NCBI GenBank assembly: GCA_030248135.1
Contig: JASANC010001075.1
Span: 61,824-125,823 of the forward strand
Source: Theristus sp. LFF4_11
Lineage: Eukaryota; Nematoda; Chromadorea; Monhysterida; Xyalidae
Direction of reading: 5' to 3'
Length of the DNA: 64,000 nucleotides
Shown here: piece by piece, positions 1 through 33,900 of the stretch
How positions within the stretch are numbered: the first letter of the stretch is position 1
Layout: each line of letters begins with the position of its first letter
Notes under the pieces: model-generated
What the model was told of the DNA's origin: nothing
Databases searched by the model: none
Seen by the model: the letters and a program-made list of their open reading frames with translations, nothing else
Position numbers and translations under genes: made by a program

Positions 1-408
1 AATTAAGAACAACACCGCCTGAACAGCAGAACGAAACAAACACAAAATGAAACCATCAAACGATGTGAAACTTCAACTTACATTCATAGATAAAAAGGCT
101 GTATAAAAAAAGCGATTCCGCTGAAATGTTTTTTTTGAAAAAATAGTTGTTCATACAGACTAACATCAGAATGGTTTTGGCGTGGTGACCATGTGCTGCT
201 AAGCGTACATACAATGAAATGAGAAACATTAGACAATTGAAACAAAGAAAGCAGACGACGGACGCGCTCAGCGGCTGCCGGCCGGCTCAGTTGACGCGTC
301 GCCGTTTTGACCCGTGTGTGCTGCAACGTTTGAAAAAGGTGGTCACTGAAAGAAACTGTTACGCACAATGGTGGACAGTTACAGAATGCAGCTGTCCACT
401 GGTACGAC
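1..408. other. Intergenic, no gene seen
   Basis: I see no coding exon, RNA gene or repeat boundary here. The last eight bases, 401-408 (GGTACGAC), are the left target-site duplication of the hAT-type element that follows. The short open frames on both strands have no recognisable composition or splice context. Confidence 0.6.
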
Positions 409-1702
409 TAGGGTTGGCAAAATACCGTTTTTTTCAAATCGTGGTAAAAAAAACCTGTATTTTTACCGGTAAAATTACGGTAATTTTACCGGAAAAAAAC
501 GAAAGCCAAAAAGTTGTAAAAACCCACATATTTTTCGCAGCCGACTTTCAACTTGAACCAGTACTTGTGAAAACAACTTTCAGAATGCTTTGTTCAAAAT
601 ATCGTGCACCAGCAAAGAAAATAAATTATGTTTGGGCTTGAAAACCAAAAAGGTCAGCAATAAATCGAACATTATCTTTTGCTCAATAATTTATTGTCCA
701 CCAATTACATAGGAAAAAACCACAGCGTTTTCACCGGACAGTCTTTGGTCACAATAGACGAACACAATTTGCTGCAATAACGCAGTTAAACCGAATCAGT
801 TCAGTCAGTTCAGATCAAAAAGAAAACAAATCAGTAATTGTGTAAGAAAGACAATGTTGAGCGACATTTGGAATTTTTGAAATTTTCAGCTCAGCTCGGC
901 AGCTCCAGCTGATTCTTGCACATCGCTTAACAGCGCCACCCGGGGCCTTATGTAATGACAGACCAGTGATCATATCACGAATAAACTGAACGTCACAACA
1001 GAATTCATAGTCAATACCAGCATGGCACGTAGGCAATCGGAAATCAGTGTCAGTTGTATTGAATGAACGAGCAAAGTGATCAGAGAGAGCATTTGCAATT
1101 TCACACGGTTCAGTGGAAACAACACCATTGGAAGAACGCACAGAGACAATAGCGTGTGATTGACCCTTGGAAATGTTTTTCACTTTTTTCCAGAAGGCAC
1201 CAAGGTTTACACAGTCAGAAAAGTTCTCACGGAAATAATGCAACTTGGCCAGATACAACTCTTTTTTGAACTTTTTTACACAATTCTGATAAGCAGAGCG
1301 GTGCGACAACAATCCAGTCAATTTTTGCAGGTCGTACAGCTGTTTCTTTTTGCGGCAGAGGTTTCGCAGTTTGTTTGTGAACCAAGGGGTCCTGCATTGC
1401 GCTGCAGATGCAAGACGGGACGGGATAGCGGCCTCAGCTGCTATCTTTCAAACGTCAGTGTCAATTTCGTCGTCATATTTTTCTTGGTCACAGATTTTCT
1501 CATTTTCTCATCAAAAATGATATAAAAACTCAGGGTCCGAAATTGAAAAAAACTGGAAAAATACGAAAAAAACCGGAAAAATACAGAAACGGTCTTTTTC
1601 CCGTTTTTTTCAAGGCATCAATTTTTGCCCTGGTAAAAAACGCGTATAAATACGTGTTTTTTTACCGGTAAAAAAACCGGTATTTTTACCATGCCAACCC
1701 TA
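409..1702. mobile_element. Non-autonomous hAT-type element, intact ends
   Basis: The element starts TAGGGTTGGCA and ends TGCCAACCCTA, a perfect 11-bp terminal inverted repeat. It is flanked by an exact 8-bp duplication, GGTACGAC, at 401-408 and 1703-1710. Eight-base duplications with a YAGGGTTG-like terminus are the hallmark of the hAT superfamily. The subterminal parts are rich in TTTACCGGTAAAA-like words. No transposase is visible; the middle instead holds a piece of a non-LTR retrotransposon. A second right end of the same family lies at about 57140-57301. Confidence 0.9.
815..1500 (-). pseudogene. Non-LTR retrotransposon fragment (endonuclease-RT linker)
   Basis: Read on the minus strand, 815-1440 is a single frame. 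It contains a PWFTNKLRNLCRKKK-like segment, then YQNCVKKFKKELYLAKLHYF, a FWKKVKNIS segment and a LHKAP-type motif. This order (PW..L, basic/aromatic stretch, W..vk.l, SKAPG-like) is typical of the region between the endonuclease and reverse transcriptase of CR1/Jockey-like elements. The frame stops before the RT catalytic core. An in-frame TGA near 1455 interrupts the upstream part. It lies wholly inside the hAT-type element and was probably captured by it or inserted into it. Family assignment is from memory of the motif order only. Confidence 0.6.
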
Positions 1703-2317
1703 GGTACGACCAACGAAGTCCGTTGGTAAATGCAGTACGTCAGTTCACAAGAAGTGCCTCTCAACTTGATATTATAAGAATCGAGACATTCGCGCAACGC
1801 AGGCAGTGCAACCAACTTTCATCGTGCAAAGACCCTTCTTTCGAGCGATCAGAGCCGTCCGTGACGTCCAAGCGTTCAGTGCTGCCAGTGCCAATGGAGC
1901 CTTCATAGCGTGAGCCCATCAAATACGACCGCGACGCAGCACCCTTGCCAACTTGCTCCGTTCGACTGCACAGACAAAGTTGCAGAAAACATGTAATAAT
2001 GGTCTTGGAATCTCAATGCAGCTGAATTGAAATTGAAGAAACCGGACATTACTCAGTATCAGAGAACAGTGCAATGCGTGCGGAGCGATGATTGAGTGCA
2101 CGGTTAGTTCTTCAGCACAAATGCAGCCAATCAGCTCACACGCACGCAACCAGTACCCGTGCGAACGTGTGATTGTGCCCTCACCACGGAGCGAAACTGC
2201 AGCGTGTCCCCCTGCTCCCCGAAACTCGCAAGTTTAGTGGAAGGGTCAGCTTGCGGTGTCGCTCCGGTTTGAGGTGATCACTCGTGCGTGGCACACCACA
2301 GGCTGGCTCGGTTGTGA
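1703..2317. other. Downstream flank of the myosin gene
   Basis: After the target duplication there is no convincing exon. The myosin 3' untranslated region must lie here, on the minus strand. An alternative short last coding exon could also lie here if the final exon is spliced at the candidate donor at 2400/2399. I could not identify a polyadenylation signal with confidence. Confidence 0.4.
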
Positions 2318-24445
<22,128 letters not shown>

Positions 24446-24838
24446 CGTACTTCCTCCTACTCCGCCTCCTTGTTCCTTACTGTTTTGGAATAGCCGTTGG
24501 TCACTCATTCATGAACAGTCGCCAATTATTTCTCTGTTTTCGTGGCACAACAATTGCAGCTACTTATCGTGTTGAAATCTTGACCTGTGGAAAAAAAGAA
24601 GAGAAAGTACTTGCAGCTGTGAACAGAACCGAAAAAATCACGTCACCAACAAGGATGGACTCAATAATAGCACTAAAACAGTTTTGTTTTCAGCATCATG
24701 CCCAATCGCGAGCGAAGCGGACAGCGGATGCGGCATAATATGGTCCGTTGGTCGTTCGCGCTAAAATTCCAAACTTTGCCTCGCTCTTGTGACTATAAAA
24801 GGAGCTGAGAACTTTTTCTCTACACACAGGTAGATAAT
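24446..24838. promoter_or_regulatory. 5' flank of the myosin gene
   Basis: The translation start ATG is at 24445-24443, in GTACGATGG context. The sequence upstream on the minus strand to the first transposon must hold the promoter and 5' untranslated region. I see no element I can name. An upstream non-coding exon is possible but not supported. Confidence 0.3.
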
Positions 24839-25156
24839 CCACAGGTTTGTTGTATATTAAAAAAATAAAAATGCCAATTTAAAAAAATCAAAAAAATTTC
24901 CTCTAATATGCTCCTAAAACCTCAAATTTGGCACAATTTTTCGAAAGTTCAACAAAAATTTTCTTTGATATCACCTCGTAAAACCTTTAGCAGTCGATTT
25001 TGGACCGTTTTACCGACTGATTTTAGGCTTCGACAACATCTGCGATAAAGTTTTTGATAAAGGCTTACCATTTCCGATGCAGATAAGGTGGCGTGGCGAT
25101 TCGCCTCGCAATCTAAATTTGAGCGTCCGAGCTGCTCCGTTTGCAAGCGTTACGTT

Positions 25157-26825
25157 CATAGTTGTTCCAGAGCCGAGGGGTTGGGGGGGGGCCGATATAG
25201 ATAGCTGGAGCAAATTTTCTAGATAGATAGATAGCTGGAAAATTTTGGGGGGGGCCGCGGGGGGGGCCATGTGACTTTGGGGGGGGCCGGTCAAAATTTT
25301 GAAATTTGATAGATAGATAGCTAAAACGCAAAAAAAAGCTATAAAAACAGCAAAATAATGCTAAAAATACACTAAAAATCAAGTATAAACGCGTATTTTA
25401 CCTGAAATTAGCGAAATTTTCAAGAATTACGAGCAAAAATAGTTAATTTTGGTCAAAAATTAACTCATTTTATGTCTTCGAAGACAAAAATTTTCAGATA
25501 GATAGCTGGCTGAGAATTTTTTTTAGATAGATAATAGCTGAGCCGAAAAAACCTGTTTGATAGAGATAGATTCGAAAATTTGTGGGGGGGGGGCCGGCCC
25601 CCCCCCCAGTGGCCAGTTCTATAAAAGTGAACAGTTGAACAGTTTAATAGTGAACAGTGAACAGTGAATTTTTGAACAGAATAGTTGAATAGTGTTCTAT
25701 AAAGGAAAAAAGTGAACAGTAAAATTTTGAAGAGTAAATTCTGAACAGTGAATTTTGAATAGTTGAATAGAAAAGAAACAGAAACAAAGAAACGTGATTC
25801 TTTTAGTTTCCCTTTTTGTTGATTCTTGGTTCTGCGAAGATTCGAGCAATTTTAAATGAGCGATCAACTTATCTGTTGAAAATTTTGAACTCAATAACGC
25901 CGGGTTCCAGTTTTGTTGTCAAGAACGCCACCGCATACGATGGAAAATCAATCGACGAACTTCATTTACTGCTGAATGGAGCGGAGTCTGAATTTTTTTT
26001 GACGAAATGGCTAAAGGAATTTGAGTTTCTTCAACAAGAAACTCAGTTGTGCTTGTGCAGGTGAGTTTTCTCACTTTACAAATTCACAAAACTGGGCGTA
26101 TTTTGGGCAGGGTGCAATTTTTAACCAAGTTCAACTGATCTTGGCGATTTGTCTTAATTTATGTTTTTTTATCGTTTTGAAATAAAAAATCAGGAAATTT
26201 GCATCATTTACAGTCATTTTAAATTGGTTTTGCCAAGTTTTGGTTTTTTTACTCCTTCGTAAAAAATTTAAATTTTGACTTAATTTTCTATTTGACAGCT
26301 TGAAACCAACAAAAATTCATTAATCTACTCAAAAAATTAAACATGGGCTGAAAATGGTGCACCACCAACATAAAGCTTGGGTGTTGCACTCCACAAATCA
26401 TGTGGAGAACAGATGAATGACAGCGAGACTAAAACCCATGCAAAGACACAAAATTTCACGCCGTCTGCTTTTAATTTTTCTTAGAAAAACATAAATAAAC
26501 AATACTTTACCTTTTTTCAGTTACAATCTGCTGGAAAAATGACTTTTCAAACTTTTTACAAGTCTCTTTTGACTTGTAAGATTTTTGTGAATGGTTGAAC
26601 AGTTGAAGAGTCTTTTATAGAACTGAGCAAAAATGAACAGTGAAATTCACTGTTCAAAACACTATTCACTGTTCACGTTTCACTGTTCACTTTTCACTGT
26701 TCACTGTTCACTTTTATAGAACCCGTTTTTTCGCTGAATAGTGAAAAAGTGAATAAAAATGTTCAACTATTCAACTGTTCAATTTTTATAGAACTGGCCA
26801 CTGGCCCCCCCCTAGAACAACTATG
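25157..26825. mobile_element. Family A element with TIR CATAGTTGTTC and 8-bp TSD
   Basis: It starts CATAGTTGTTCCAG, ends CTAGAACAACTATG, and is flanked by an exact GTTACGTT duplication (25149-25156 and 26826-26833). Without the younger insertion inside it, the element is about 470 bp. It is full of GATAGATAGC repeats and long G and C runs. The 8-bp duplication suggests a hAT-like mechanism. It is non-coding. Confidence 0.88.
25607..26803. mobile_element. CAGTGGCC-type hAT element nested in family A
   Basis: Left end CAGTGGCCAGTTCTATAAA, right end TTTATAGAACTGGCCACTG: a 19-bp inverted repeat with the classical hAT CAGTG start. It sits in a C run, so the target duplication cannot be resolved. 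Subterminal regions consist of GTGAACAGT/ACTGTTCAC words. A short frame at 25816-26064 (plus) may be a remnant of coding sequence, but I recognise no transposase motif. Confidence 0.75.
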
Positions 26826-26998
26826 GTTACGTTGTCTGGTTGCTGTTTCGTGTCCTGCCGTCGCGACACAGCATCAGAATTGATCGAATTTCAAGCCGGT
26901 ATGTGTATTTTCACTTGGGCTGGGGACAATTAGTGACGTTTTGGGGGTCAAAACACCAGAAGAAACATGGTAACGGTTTGGAAAAGGGGTGATTGAGG

Positions 26999-28186
26999 TA
27001 GGGTTGTTAAACAAAAATCAATTTTTTTAAAGTGATTAAAAAAAACAAAAATGCCGATTTTTTTTTTAATTCGAAAATTTTTTCTCTAATATGCTCTGAA
27101 AACCTCAATTTTGGCACAATTTTGCGAAAGTTCAACAAAAATTTTCTTTGATATTACCTCGTAAAACCTTTGCAGTCGATTTTGGACCGTTTTACCGACT
27201 GATTTCAGGCTTATACAACATCTGCGATGACGTTTTTGAGCGTCCCAAAGGTTGGCTTACCATTTCCGATGCAGATAAGCTGACGATTCGCCTCGCAATC
27301 TAAATTTGAGCGTCCAAGCTGCTCCGTTTGCAATCGTTACGTTGTCTGGTTGCCGTTTCGTGTCCTGCCGTCGCGACACATCATCAGATTTGATCGAATT
27401 TCAAGCCGGTATGTGTATTTTCACTTGGGCTGGGGACAATAAGTGACGTTTTGGGGGTCAAAACACTAGAAGAGGCATGGTAACGGTTTGGAAAAGGGGT
27501 AATTGAGGTCACCAAAACAAAATCTCCAAAGTTCCGCCATACGGGAGTCATTCCGGAGGCGCTTGCATACATAGTTGTTCCAGAGCCGAGGGGTTGGGGG
27601 GGGGGCCGATATAGATAGCTGGAGCAAATTTTCTAGATAGATAGATAGCTGGAAAATTTTGGGGGGGGGGGGGGGCGAGGGGGGGTGCCATGTGACTTTG
27701 GGGGGGGGGGGCGCTCAAAATTTTGAAATTTGATAGATAGACAGATAAAACGCTAAAAAGCTATAAAAACAGCAAAATAATGCTAAAAATACACTAAAAA
27801 TCAAGTATAAACGCGTATTTTACCTAAAATTAGCGAAATTTTCAAGAATTACGAGCAAAAATGGTCAATTTTGGTCAAAAATTGACTCATTTTATGTCTT
27901 CGAAGACAAAAATTTTCAGATAGATAGCTGGCTGAGAATTTTTTTAGATAGATAATAGCTGAGCCGAAAAAACCTGTCTGATAGAGATAGATTCGAAAAT
28001 TTTTTGGGGGGGGGGGGCCGGCCCCCCCCCAGGCCCCCCCCCCTAGAACAACTATGCTTGCATATCATATGTGGTTCTTCGAACTCCCTGATTGATTTAG
28101 CACAACTTTGATTTTTGAAATTTAAAAAAAAAATTTTCTTTAAAAAAAAACAAACATGACGATTTTTGTTTTTCTTAACAACCCTA
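26999..28186. mobile_element. Family B hAT-type element inserted into another family B copy
   Basis: It starts TAGGGTTGTTAAAC and ends TTAACAACCCTA. The flanks are GATTGAGG (26991-26998) and AATTGAGG (28187-28194), a 7-of-8 match. The sequence on either side is itself family B body, so this is a self-insertion. It was later hit by the family A element at 27570-28056. Confidence 0.82.
27570..28056. mobile_element. Family A element, intact 487 bp
   Basis: It has CATAGTTGTTCCAG and CTAGAACAACTATG termini with an exact CTTGCATA duplication at 27562-27569 and 28057-28064. It is the best reference copy of family A in the window: GATAGATAGC words, long G runs, and a conserved AT-rich core containing TGTCTTCGAAGACA. 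No coding capacity. Confidence 0.9.
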
Positions 28187-28250
28187 AATTGAGGTCACCA
28201 AAAAAAAAACTCCAAAGTTCCGCCCCGGACCGGAGGCGCTTGCATATCAT

Positions 28251-29167
28251 CATAGTAGTTCCAGAGCCGAGGGGTTGGGGGGGGGCCGATATAGATAGCT
28301 GGAGCAAATTTTCTAGATAGATAGATAGCTGGAAAATTTTGGGGGGCCGCGGGGGGGGGGGGGGGGGGGGCCATGTGACTTTGGGGGGGGGGCGGTCAAA
28401 ATTTTGAAATTGCATAGATAGATAGCTAAAACGATAAAAAGCTATAAAAACAGCAAAATAATGTTAAAAATACACTAAAAAATCAAGTATAAACGCGTAT
28501 TTTACCTAAAATTAGCGAAATTTTCAAGAATTACGAGCAAAAATGGTCAATTTTGGTCAAAAATTGACTCATTTTATGTCTTCGAAGACAAAAATTTTCA
28601 GATAGATAGCTGGCTGAGAAATTTTTTTAGATACCGTATTACCTCTATTAAACCCCCATGGGGGTTTATTTCTTCAGCGACTTCTGGGGGTGGGGGTTTA
28701 TTTTTGGGGGGGGGGGATTATTTTTGGGGGGGGTTTATTTGGAAACCATTTTTAGGGGTGGGCAAAATGGCAAAAATACCTTCCATGGCAGGAAGGAAGT
28801 CGCAGAAACTTCTACTTTTCACAGAGATTTCCTTTGGTAACAGCCTTTTGTAATGAAATTACCGCCAACTCATCCCTTTGGGGCCTTTGGTAGCACAATT
28901 TCACCAATGTCACTGCATTCAGCCACTGAATTCGCTAGGTATGTGTTTCAAACAGGTTTCTAATAAACCCCCATGGGGGTTTATTTTTGGGGGGGGGGTT
29001 ATTTGGAAACTTGTCGAGGGGGTGGGGGTTTATTTTTGGGGGGGGGGGGTTTAATTTTGGGGGGGGGGGGTTAATAGAGGTAATACGGTAGATAATAGCT
29101 GAGCCGAAAAAAACTGTTTGATAGAGATAGATTCGAAAGTTTTTTGGGGGGGGGCCGGCCCCCCCTT
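28251..29167. mobile_element. Family A element, right end lost, carrying a nested TA-element
   Basis: It starts CATAGTAGTTCCAG after GCATATCAT. The body matches the other copies, but the sequence passes into family B tail at about 29168 without the CTAGAACAACTATG terminus. It is interrupted at the TA of AGATAGATAA by the element at 28634-29088. Confidence 0.75.
28634..29088. mobile_element. 455-bp TA-target MITE nested in family A
   Basis: The termini CCGTATTACCTCTATTAA and its exact reverse complement form an 18-bp inverted repeat. TA flanks both sides (28632-28633 and 29089-29090). Uninterrupted family A copies show the pre-insertion site AGATAGATAA, so the TA duplication is directly visible. 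TA targets are typical of Tc1/mariner elements. The interior is built of repeated GGGGGTTTATTT words. Confidence 0.9.
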
Positions 29168-29226
29168 GTAAAAAAAAATTAAAAAAAACAAAAACAAAAA
29201 TGACAACTTTTGTTTTTTTAACAACC

Positions 29227-30020
29227 CCACGACACGTTCAAAAACTTCATCGCATCGCAGTTGTCGAAGCCTAAAATCAGTCGGTAAAACGGTCCAAAAT
29301 CGACTGCTGACGTTTTTACGAGGTAATATAAAAGAAAATTTTTGTTAAACATTCGAAAAACTGTGCCAAAATTAAGGTTTTCAGAATTTCAGAGCATATT
29401 AGAGAAAAAAATTTCGAATTAAAAAAATCGGCATTTTTGTTTTTAACCACTTTAAAAAAATCCTAAAGCTTCATTACTAAAGCGCACGCGCACGGGCATC
29501 GGCATGCTCATGCTCATGATCCACTAGCGCGCCTGCACACGCTCCGCACTCAACAAGAACTTGTTCAAAACGCAATTGTTCTTACATCTTTCTTCTTGAA
29601 AAGGCTTGGCTTAGGTTAGGATTAGGTCAGGATCATGTTTAGCTTGGAATTAGGCATTAGGATTAGGTTTTGGTTTAGGCTTGTTTAGGCAACGTCTGCC
29701 AACATCAGTGCTTTGATTTAGTACGACAGGCCAACCTGTCGTACCTGTCGTACGGAACAAAAAAAATTGATTTTTGTTTAACAACCCTAAATGGTAGGCC
29801 AAGCTTTGGGAGTCAATTGGGATGGGAGTGGGACGCTGAAAATTTATCGCAGAAGTTGTTAAAGTCTAATATCAATTGGTAAAACGGTCCAAAATCGACT
29901 GCTGACGGTTTTACGAGGTAATATCAAAGAAAATTTTTGTTGAACTTTCAAAAAATTGTACCTCAGCAGAGCATATTAAAAGAAAATTTTTCGATTTTTT
30001 TAATCTTAGGCAGAGCAGAG
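29227..30020. repeat. Two inverted, partial family B copies
   Basis: 29240-29465 and about 29760-30010 match family B in reverse orientation, including TCAGTCGGTAAAACGGTCC and AACAACCCTA-type ends. Between them lies unassigned sequence with repeated TTAGGCTTAGG-like words. Neither copy is complete and no target duplication is visible. Confidence 0.6.
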
Positions 30021-30075
30021 TTCCAGCCGAGCCCGATTTTTGGCGATTTCGTAATTTGGGGGGTGTTTTTCTAGG

Positions 30076-30551
30076 CATAGTTGTTCTAGGGAGGGACTGG
30101 GCCCTGGGGGCCCGCCCCCCCCCAAAATTTTTCGAATCTATCTCTATCAGACAGGTTTTTTCGGCTCAGCTATTATCTAAAAAATTTCTCAGCCAGCTAT
30201 CTATCTAAAAATTTTTGTCTTCGAAGACACAAAATGAGTCAATTTTTGATCAAAATTGACCATTTTTGCTCGTAATTCTTGAAAATTTTGCTAATTTTAG
30301 GTAAAATACGCGTTTATACTTGATTTTTAGTGTATTTTTAGCATTATTTCGCTGTTTTTATAGCTTTTTAGCGTTTTAGCTATCTATCTATGAAATTTCA
30401 AAATTTTGACCGCCCCCCCCCCAAAGTCACATGGCCCCCCTCGCGGCCCCCCCCCAAAATTTTCCAGCTATCTATCTATCTGGAAAATTTTCTCCAGCTA
30501 TCTATATCGGCCCCCCCCCTCCCCAACCCCTCGGCGCTGGAACAACTATAG
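30076..30551. mobile_element. Family A element, reverse orientation
   Basis: It reads as the reverse complement of the copy at 27570-28056, from CATAGTTGTTCTAGG to GGAACAACTAT. I could not find a clean 8-bp duplication, so one flank may have been altered after insertion. Confidence 0.75.
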
Positions 30552-30665
30552 GCTTGGCTTAGGTTAGGATTAGGTTAGGATCATGTTAGGCTTAGTATTT
30601 AATCAGTCTTTCAATCAATTTTTGACTTTTTTAATTTCTGAGCAATCATCGCACTCTATCTAACC

Positions 30666-30770
30666 CATAGTTGTTCCAGAGCTTGGGGTTTGGGAGGGGG
30701 CTATAGATAGCTGGAGCAAATTTTCCAGATAAATAGCTGCACCCCCTACCCCCCACCTAGAACAACTATG
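30666..30770. mobile_element. 105-bp internally deleted family A copy
   Basis: Both termini (CATAGTTGTTCCAG and CTAGAACAACTATG) are intact, but almost the whole core is missing. It is a typical short deletion derivative. The target duplication is unclear. Confidence 0.7.
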
Positions 30771-30954
30771 CTCCAACCCCTAACATGCATATAGCTGGAT
30801 GAGTGTTTATGTTGGTCAATAACTAAAACAAAACTCCGTTCTCAATTCTATCACTAAGGATTTTTATAATAACATCCAAGTACTGGTTCATAAAGCATAA
30901 AATACTCGACAGTCATCACCACCACCATTCCATTAAACATTGCTTTCTACAATA

Positions 30955-33900
30955 ATGTCCACCAACCAGCACACGTTTGGGCAGCGCCGGTCGACACTTG
31001 TAGAACGTCAATGGATTCCACCGGTTCTGAAGAGTGAGCTCTATGCAGCGCAGGTGAGCGCTAAGCAGCGACAGCAAAAACAAGAAAATACATCAAGATC
31101 AAACGCGTCTATTCAATCATCGTCAGCGTCTTCTGGTGTCGACATAAGGCCAAATAATCGGGACCGCGAACAGGTTTGAGCTGCAGTTGGATGTTTAAAG
31201 GTTTTCGCCATTGAATTATTTAACATATAAGGCCAAAGCCAAAGTTGACCATTGTAGTACAGGTGTTTTCAGAGTATTATCAATTTTATGGATTCTTCGA
31301 CTCAGTGCATGTGCAGAGCAGACGTGGAAAGAAAACTGGTTCCAATCTTTATGTGGCAAATCAAAATCGTCCGACTCGGCCCTATTTCGGGGACTCAAAT
31401 CCTTTTGAATACTCGCGCCATGCATGAAACTGTTTACCTACAGTGCATTGAGTCTTGAGACCAAAATAAATAATCATACGCACCCAATCAGATTCAAGAG
31501 TCCGTGGATCGTTTGCGACGCGTCATCGCCACTCAACGTCCATTTTACGCTGACGCTTGTGGCCCGAACATTCATGAACTCTGTGTACGACTGCGCAACA
31601 CACTTGCACGGCTACGTCAACAACAAGACCAAAACCAACCACCACCGCCACTTCCATCGCAACAAACTGCTCAAAAAAAATCCAGCGGTAACGCACACTC
31701 ACCTTGTCCAGCACAACTACAACAGTCACAAAGTGCCACCGAAACAAATGAACGGCTACTACTGCCGGATGCCAACACCATTTATGGCACTGTCGAGTTG
31801 ACCGCTGAACTTGAGGTCAACGCTGATTATTCTTTGTTTTTCATTTATGTATGACCCATTTTTTTAAACGTGTCCCACTGAAATGACGTCATGTTCCGCC
31901 AAACATGCGCTTGCCGTTAACAGCAAACCAGACTTTCCGTTTAGCCAATTTCTTCCCTTAAACAAATGGTGAATGTCGAATCAGTCACACCAAACTGACA
32001 TTTTAGTGCCTGTACTTTAACGAACAGGCGTTTTTAAAGCAAATGACGTCATTTTAGTCCGGACACGTTTGAATAAATCCACAATAGTTATCTTGAATCA
32101 GTATTTACTGTGCTTAATTTAGGCTTATAGTCAGCCGGACAAGAAAATTTAGGCCATTAGCTGATTGGTTGGTGCGTGACTGTGATCAGTTCAAACGTGG
32201 GCCGTTCAAATTGCACTTTCCTTTGTTGAACTTTTCAATTTTGAGTGTTTATGTGGATGAATGTTTGGATTTTTAATAGGCAATCCCTGTTTGTGATTTT
32301 TAAGATGCAGAAAAATAAAAAAAACAAGTTTTAAGGTGACTGGTCAGGACCTATTTTTTCAAAAAAGAACGTCGACCGTGATGCGCTCTCGATGCGACCA
32401 AAAATGGATATCCGTTTAAAAACCAACTGCAGTTTTTTTCTGTCACATAATTCATCAGAAACAACTTTTTCAATCAAAAATCACACACACACACACAACA
32501 GAAATTTTTAATTGTCGTTCTTGCCGTCGCCGTCGTTCTTTTTCGGAAAATGAACTTGTATTTTTTAGGAACAGCTGCTTTTAGTTTTTCTGCATCTTTA
32601 AACTGTTTACAGATAATTGCCTTAAACTTTGCTTTTTTGTTTTTTGAACTTCATACATTACAAAAGTTTTCTCCATTAGAAATCAAAACATTCATCCACA
32701 CAAACACTCAAAAAATCGAAAAATTAAAAAAATAAAAATAAAATTTGAACGGCTTGCGTTTGAACCTGATCAAGGTTACGCACCAACCAATCAGCTAATG
32801 CACTGAATTTTCAAGTCCCACTATATACAGTGGCGGCCAAAAGTGTTGGAACGCTGCGCGCATGTTTGCGCGTGTGTTGCGCGTGTGTATCATCAGCCTT
32901 ACAAACGCTATTATAAAAATCCCATGCTAATTTTTTTTTGTTTTTGTGATTACTGAGTGTATCTAGTACACTATCCGCAGGGTTTTTTCGCCGAAGCATA
33001 CATTTATTTGTCAGATACCGAACATTACAACACACCTCCATTTGGCAGTAAAACTGTTTCAAAATTATTTGTCAAGAAAATATAGCGGAATAAACAATAC
33101 AACCCGACTGGAACCCGAAACATGAACACAATACACGTCTGTTAGATAATTCAAATACAAAGAAACGCTAATACTTCGTTGAATAGTTTTCTTGCCAATG
33201 ATTTTGAATCAGTTTTACTGTCAGTCATATGCAATGGAGGCGTGTTATAATGTTCGGTATTTGGCAAATAAATGTATGCTTCAGTGAAAAAAACCTGCGA
33301 TTCATGTACTAGATACACTCAGTGGTCTAAAAAACTAAAAAAATTAGCATGGGATTCTTTTATAGCGTTTGTACGGCCGATGCAACACACGCGCAATACA
33401 AGGCTCACACGCACACACGCGCGCAGCGTTCCAACACTTTTGGCCGCCACTGTATATGTATTTTTTCAATTCATAGACCGCTGAGTCAAAGCTGCAAAGT
33501 GCGGCGCAGCAGCTGCAGCAGTTGCAGAGCCACGACGCCTGGGTGCTGCCGGATTTGGCTCGTTTTTCGCGCCAATTGTCGGAGGTGTCAACGCAGATCA
33601 TGGCATTGCTCACGCAACTGCAACTGCTGCGATCCACCAAACAAACGTCCCAACTGCCCGCTGCCGTTGTCAGTGATCCGAAAGAGGACGAGTCAGAAGA
33701 ACTCACATCTGCGTGGTCGCCGGTCGCTGAAGATACTGGTTGGCAATCTTTCATAATCAAATTCATACATGCCCTGTTTGAATGCTTTTTCAAACGGCGT
33801 TTGGTTTTTAGCTTCTGATGTTATTTTAAACGAAGACCAACAGTTATTCGTAACTTCAGAAGAAAATCCCATCAATCCGGCAACTCATCCGATTTTGACG

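Larger units (their letters stand above)
24839..29226. mobile_element. Family B hAT-type element, outer copy, split by nested insertions
   Basis: The body matches the intact copy at 54560-55295 but is broken up by younger elements at 25157, 26999 and 28251. Its left end is degraded (AGGTTTGTTGT). Its right end reads TTTTTTTAACAACCCC, near the family terminus AACAACCCTA. It contains no complete reading frame. Segment order: 24839-25156, 26826-26998, 28187-28250, and about 29168-29226. Confidence 0.75.
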
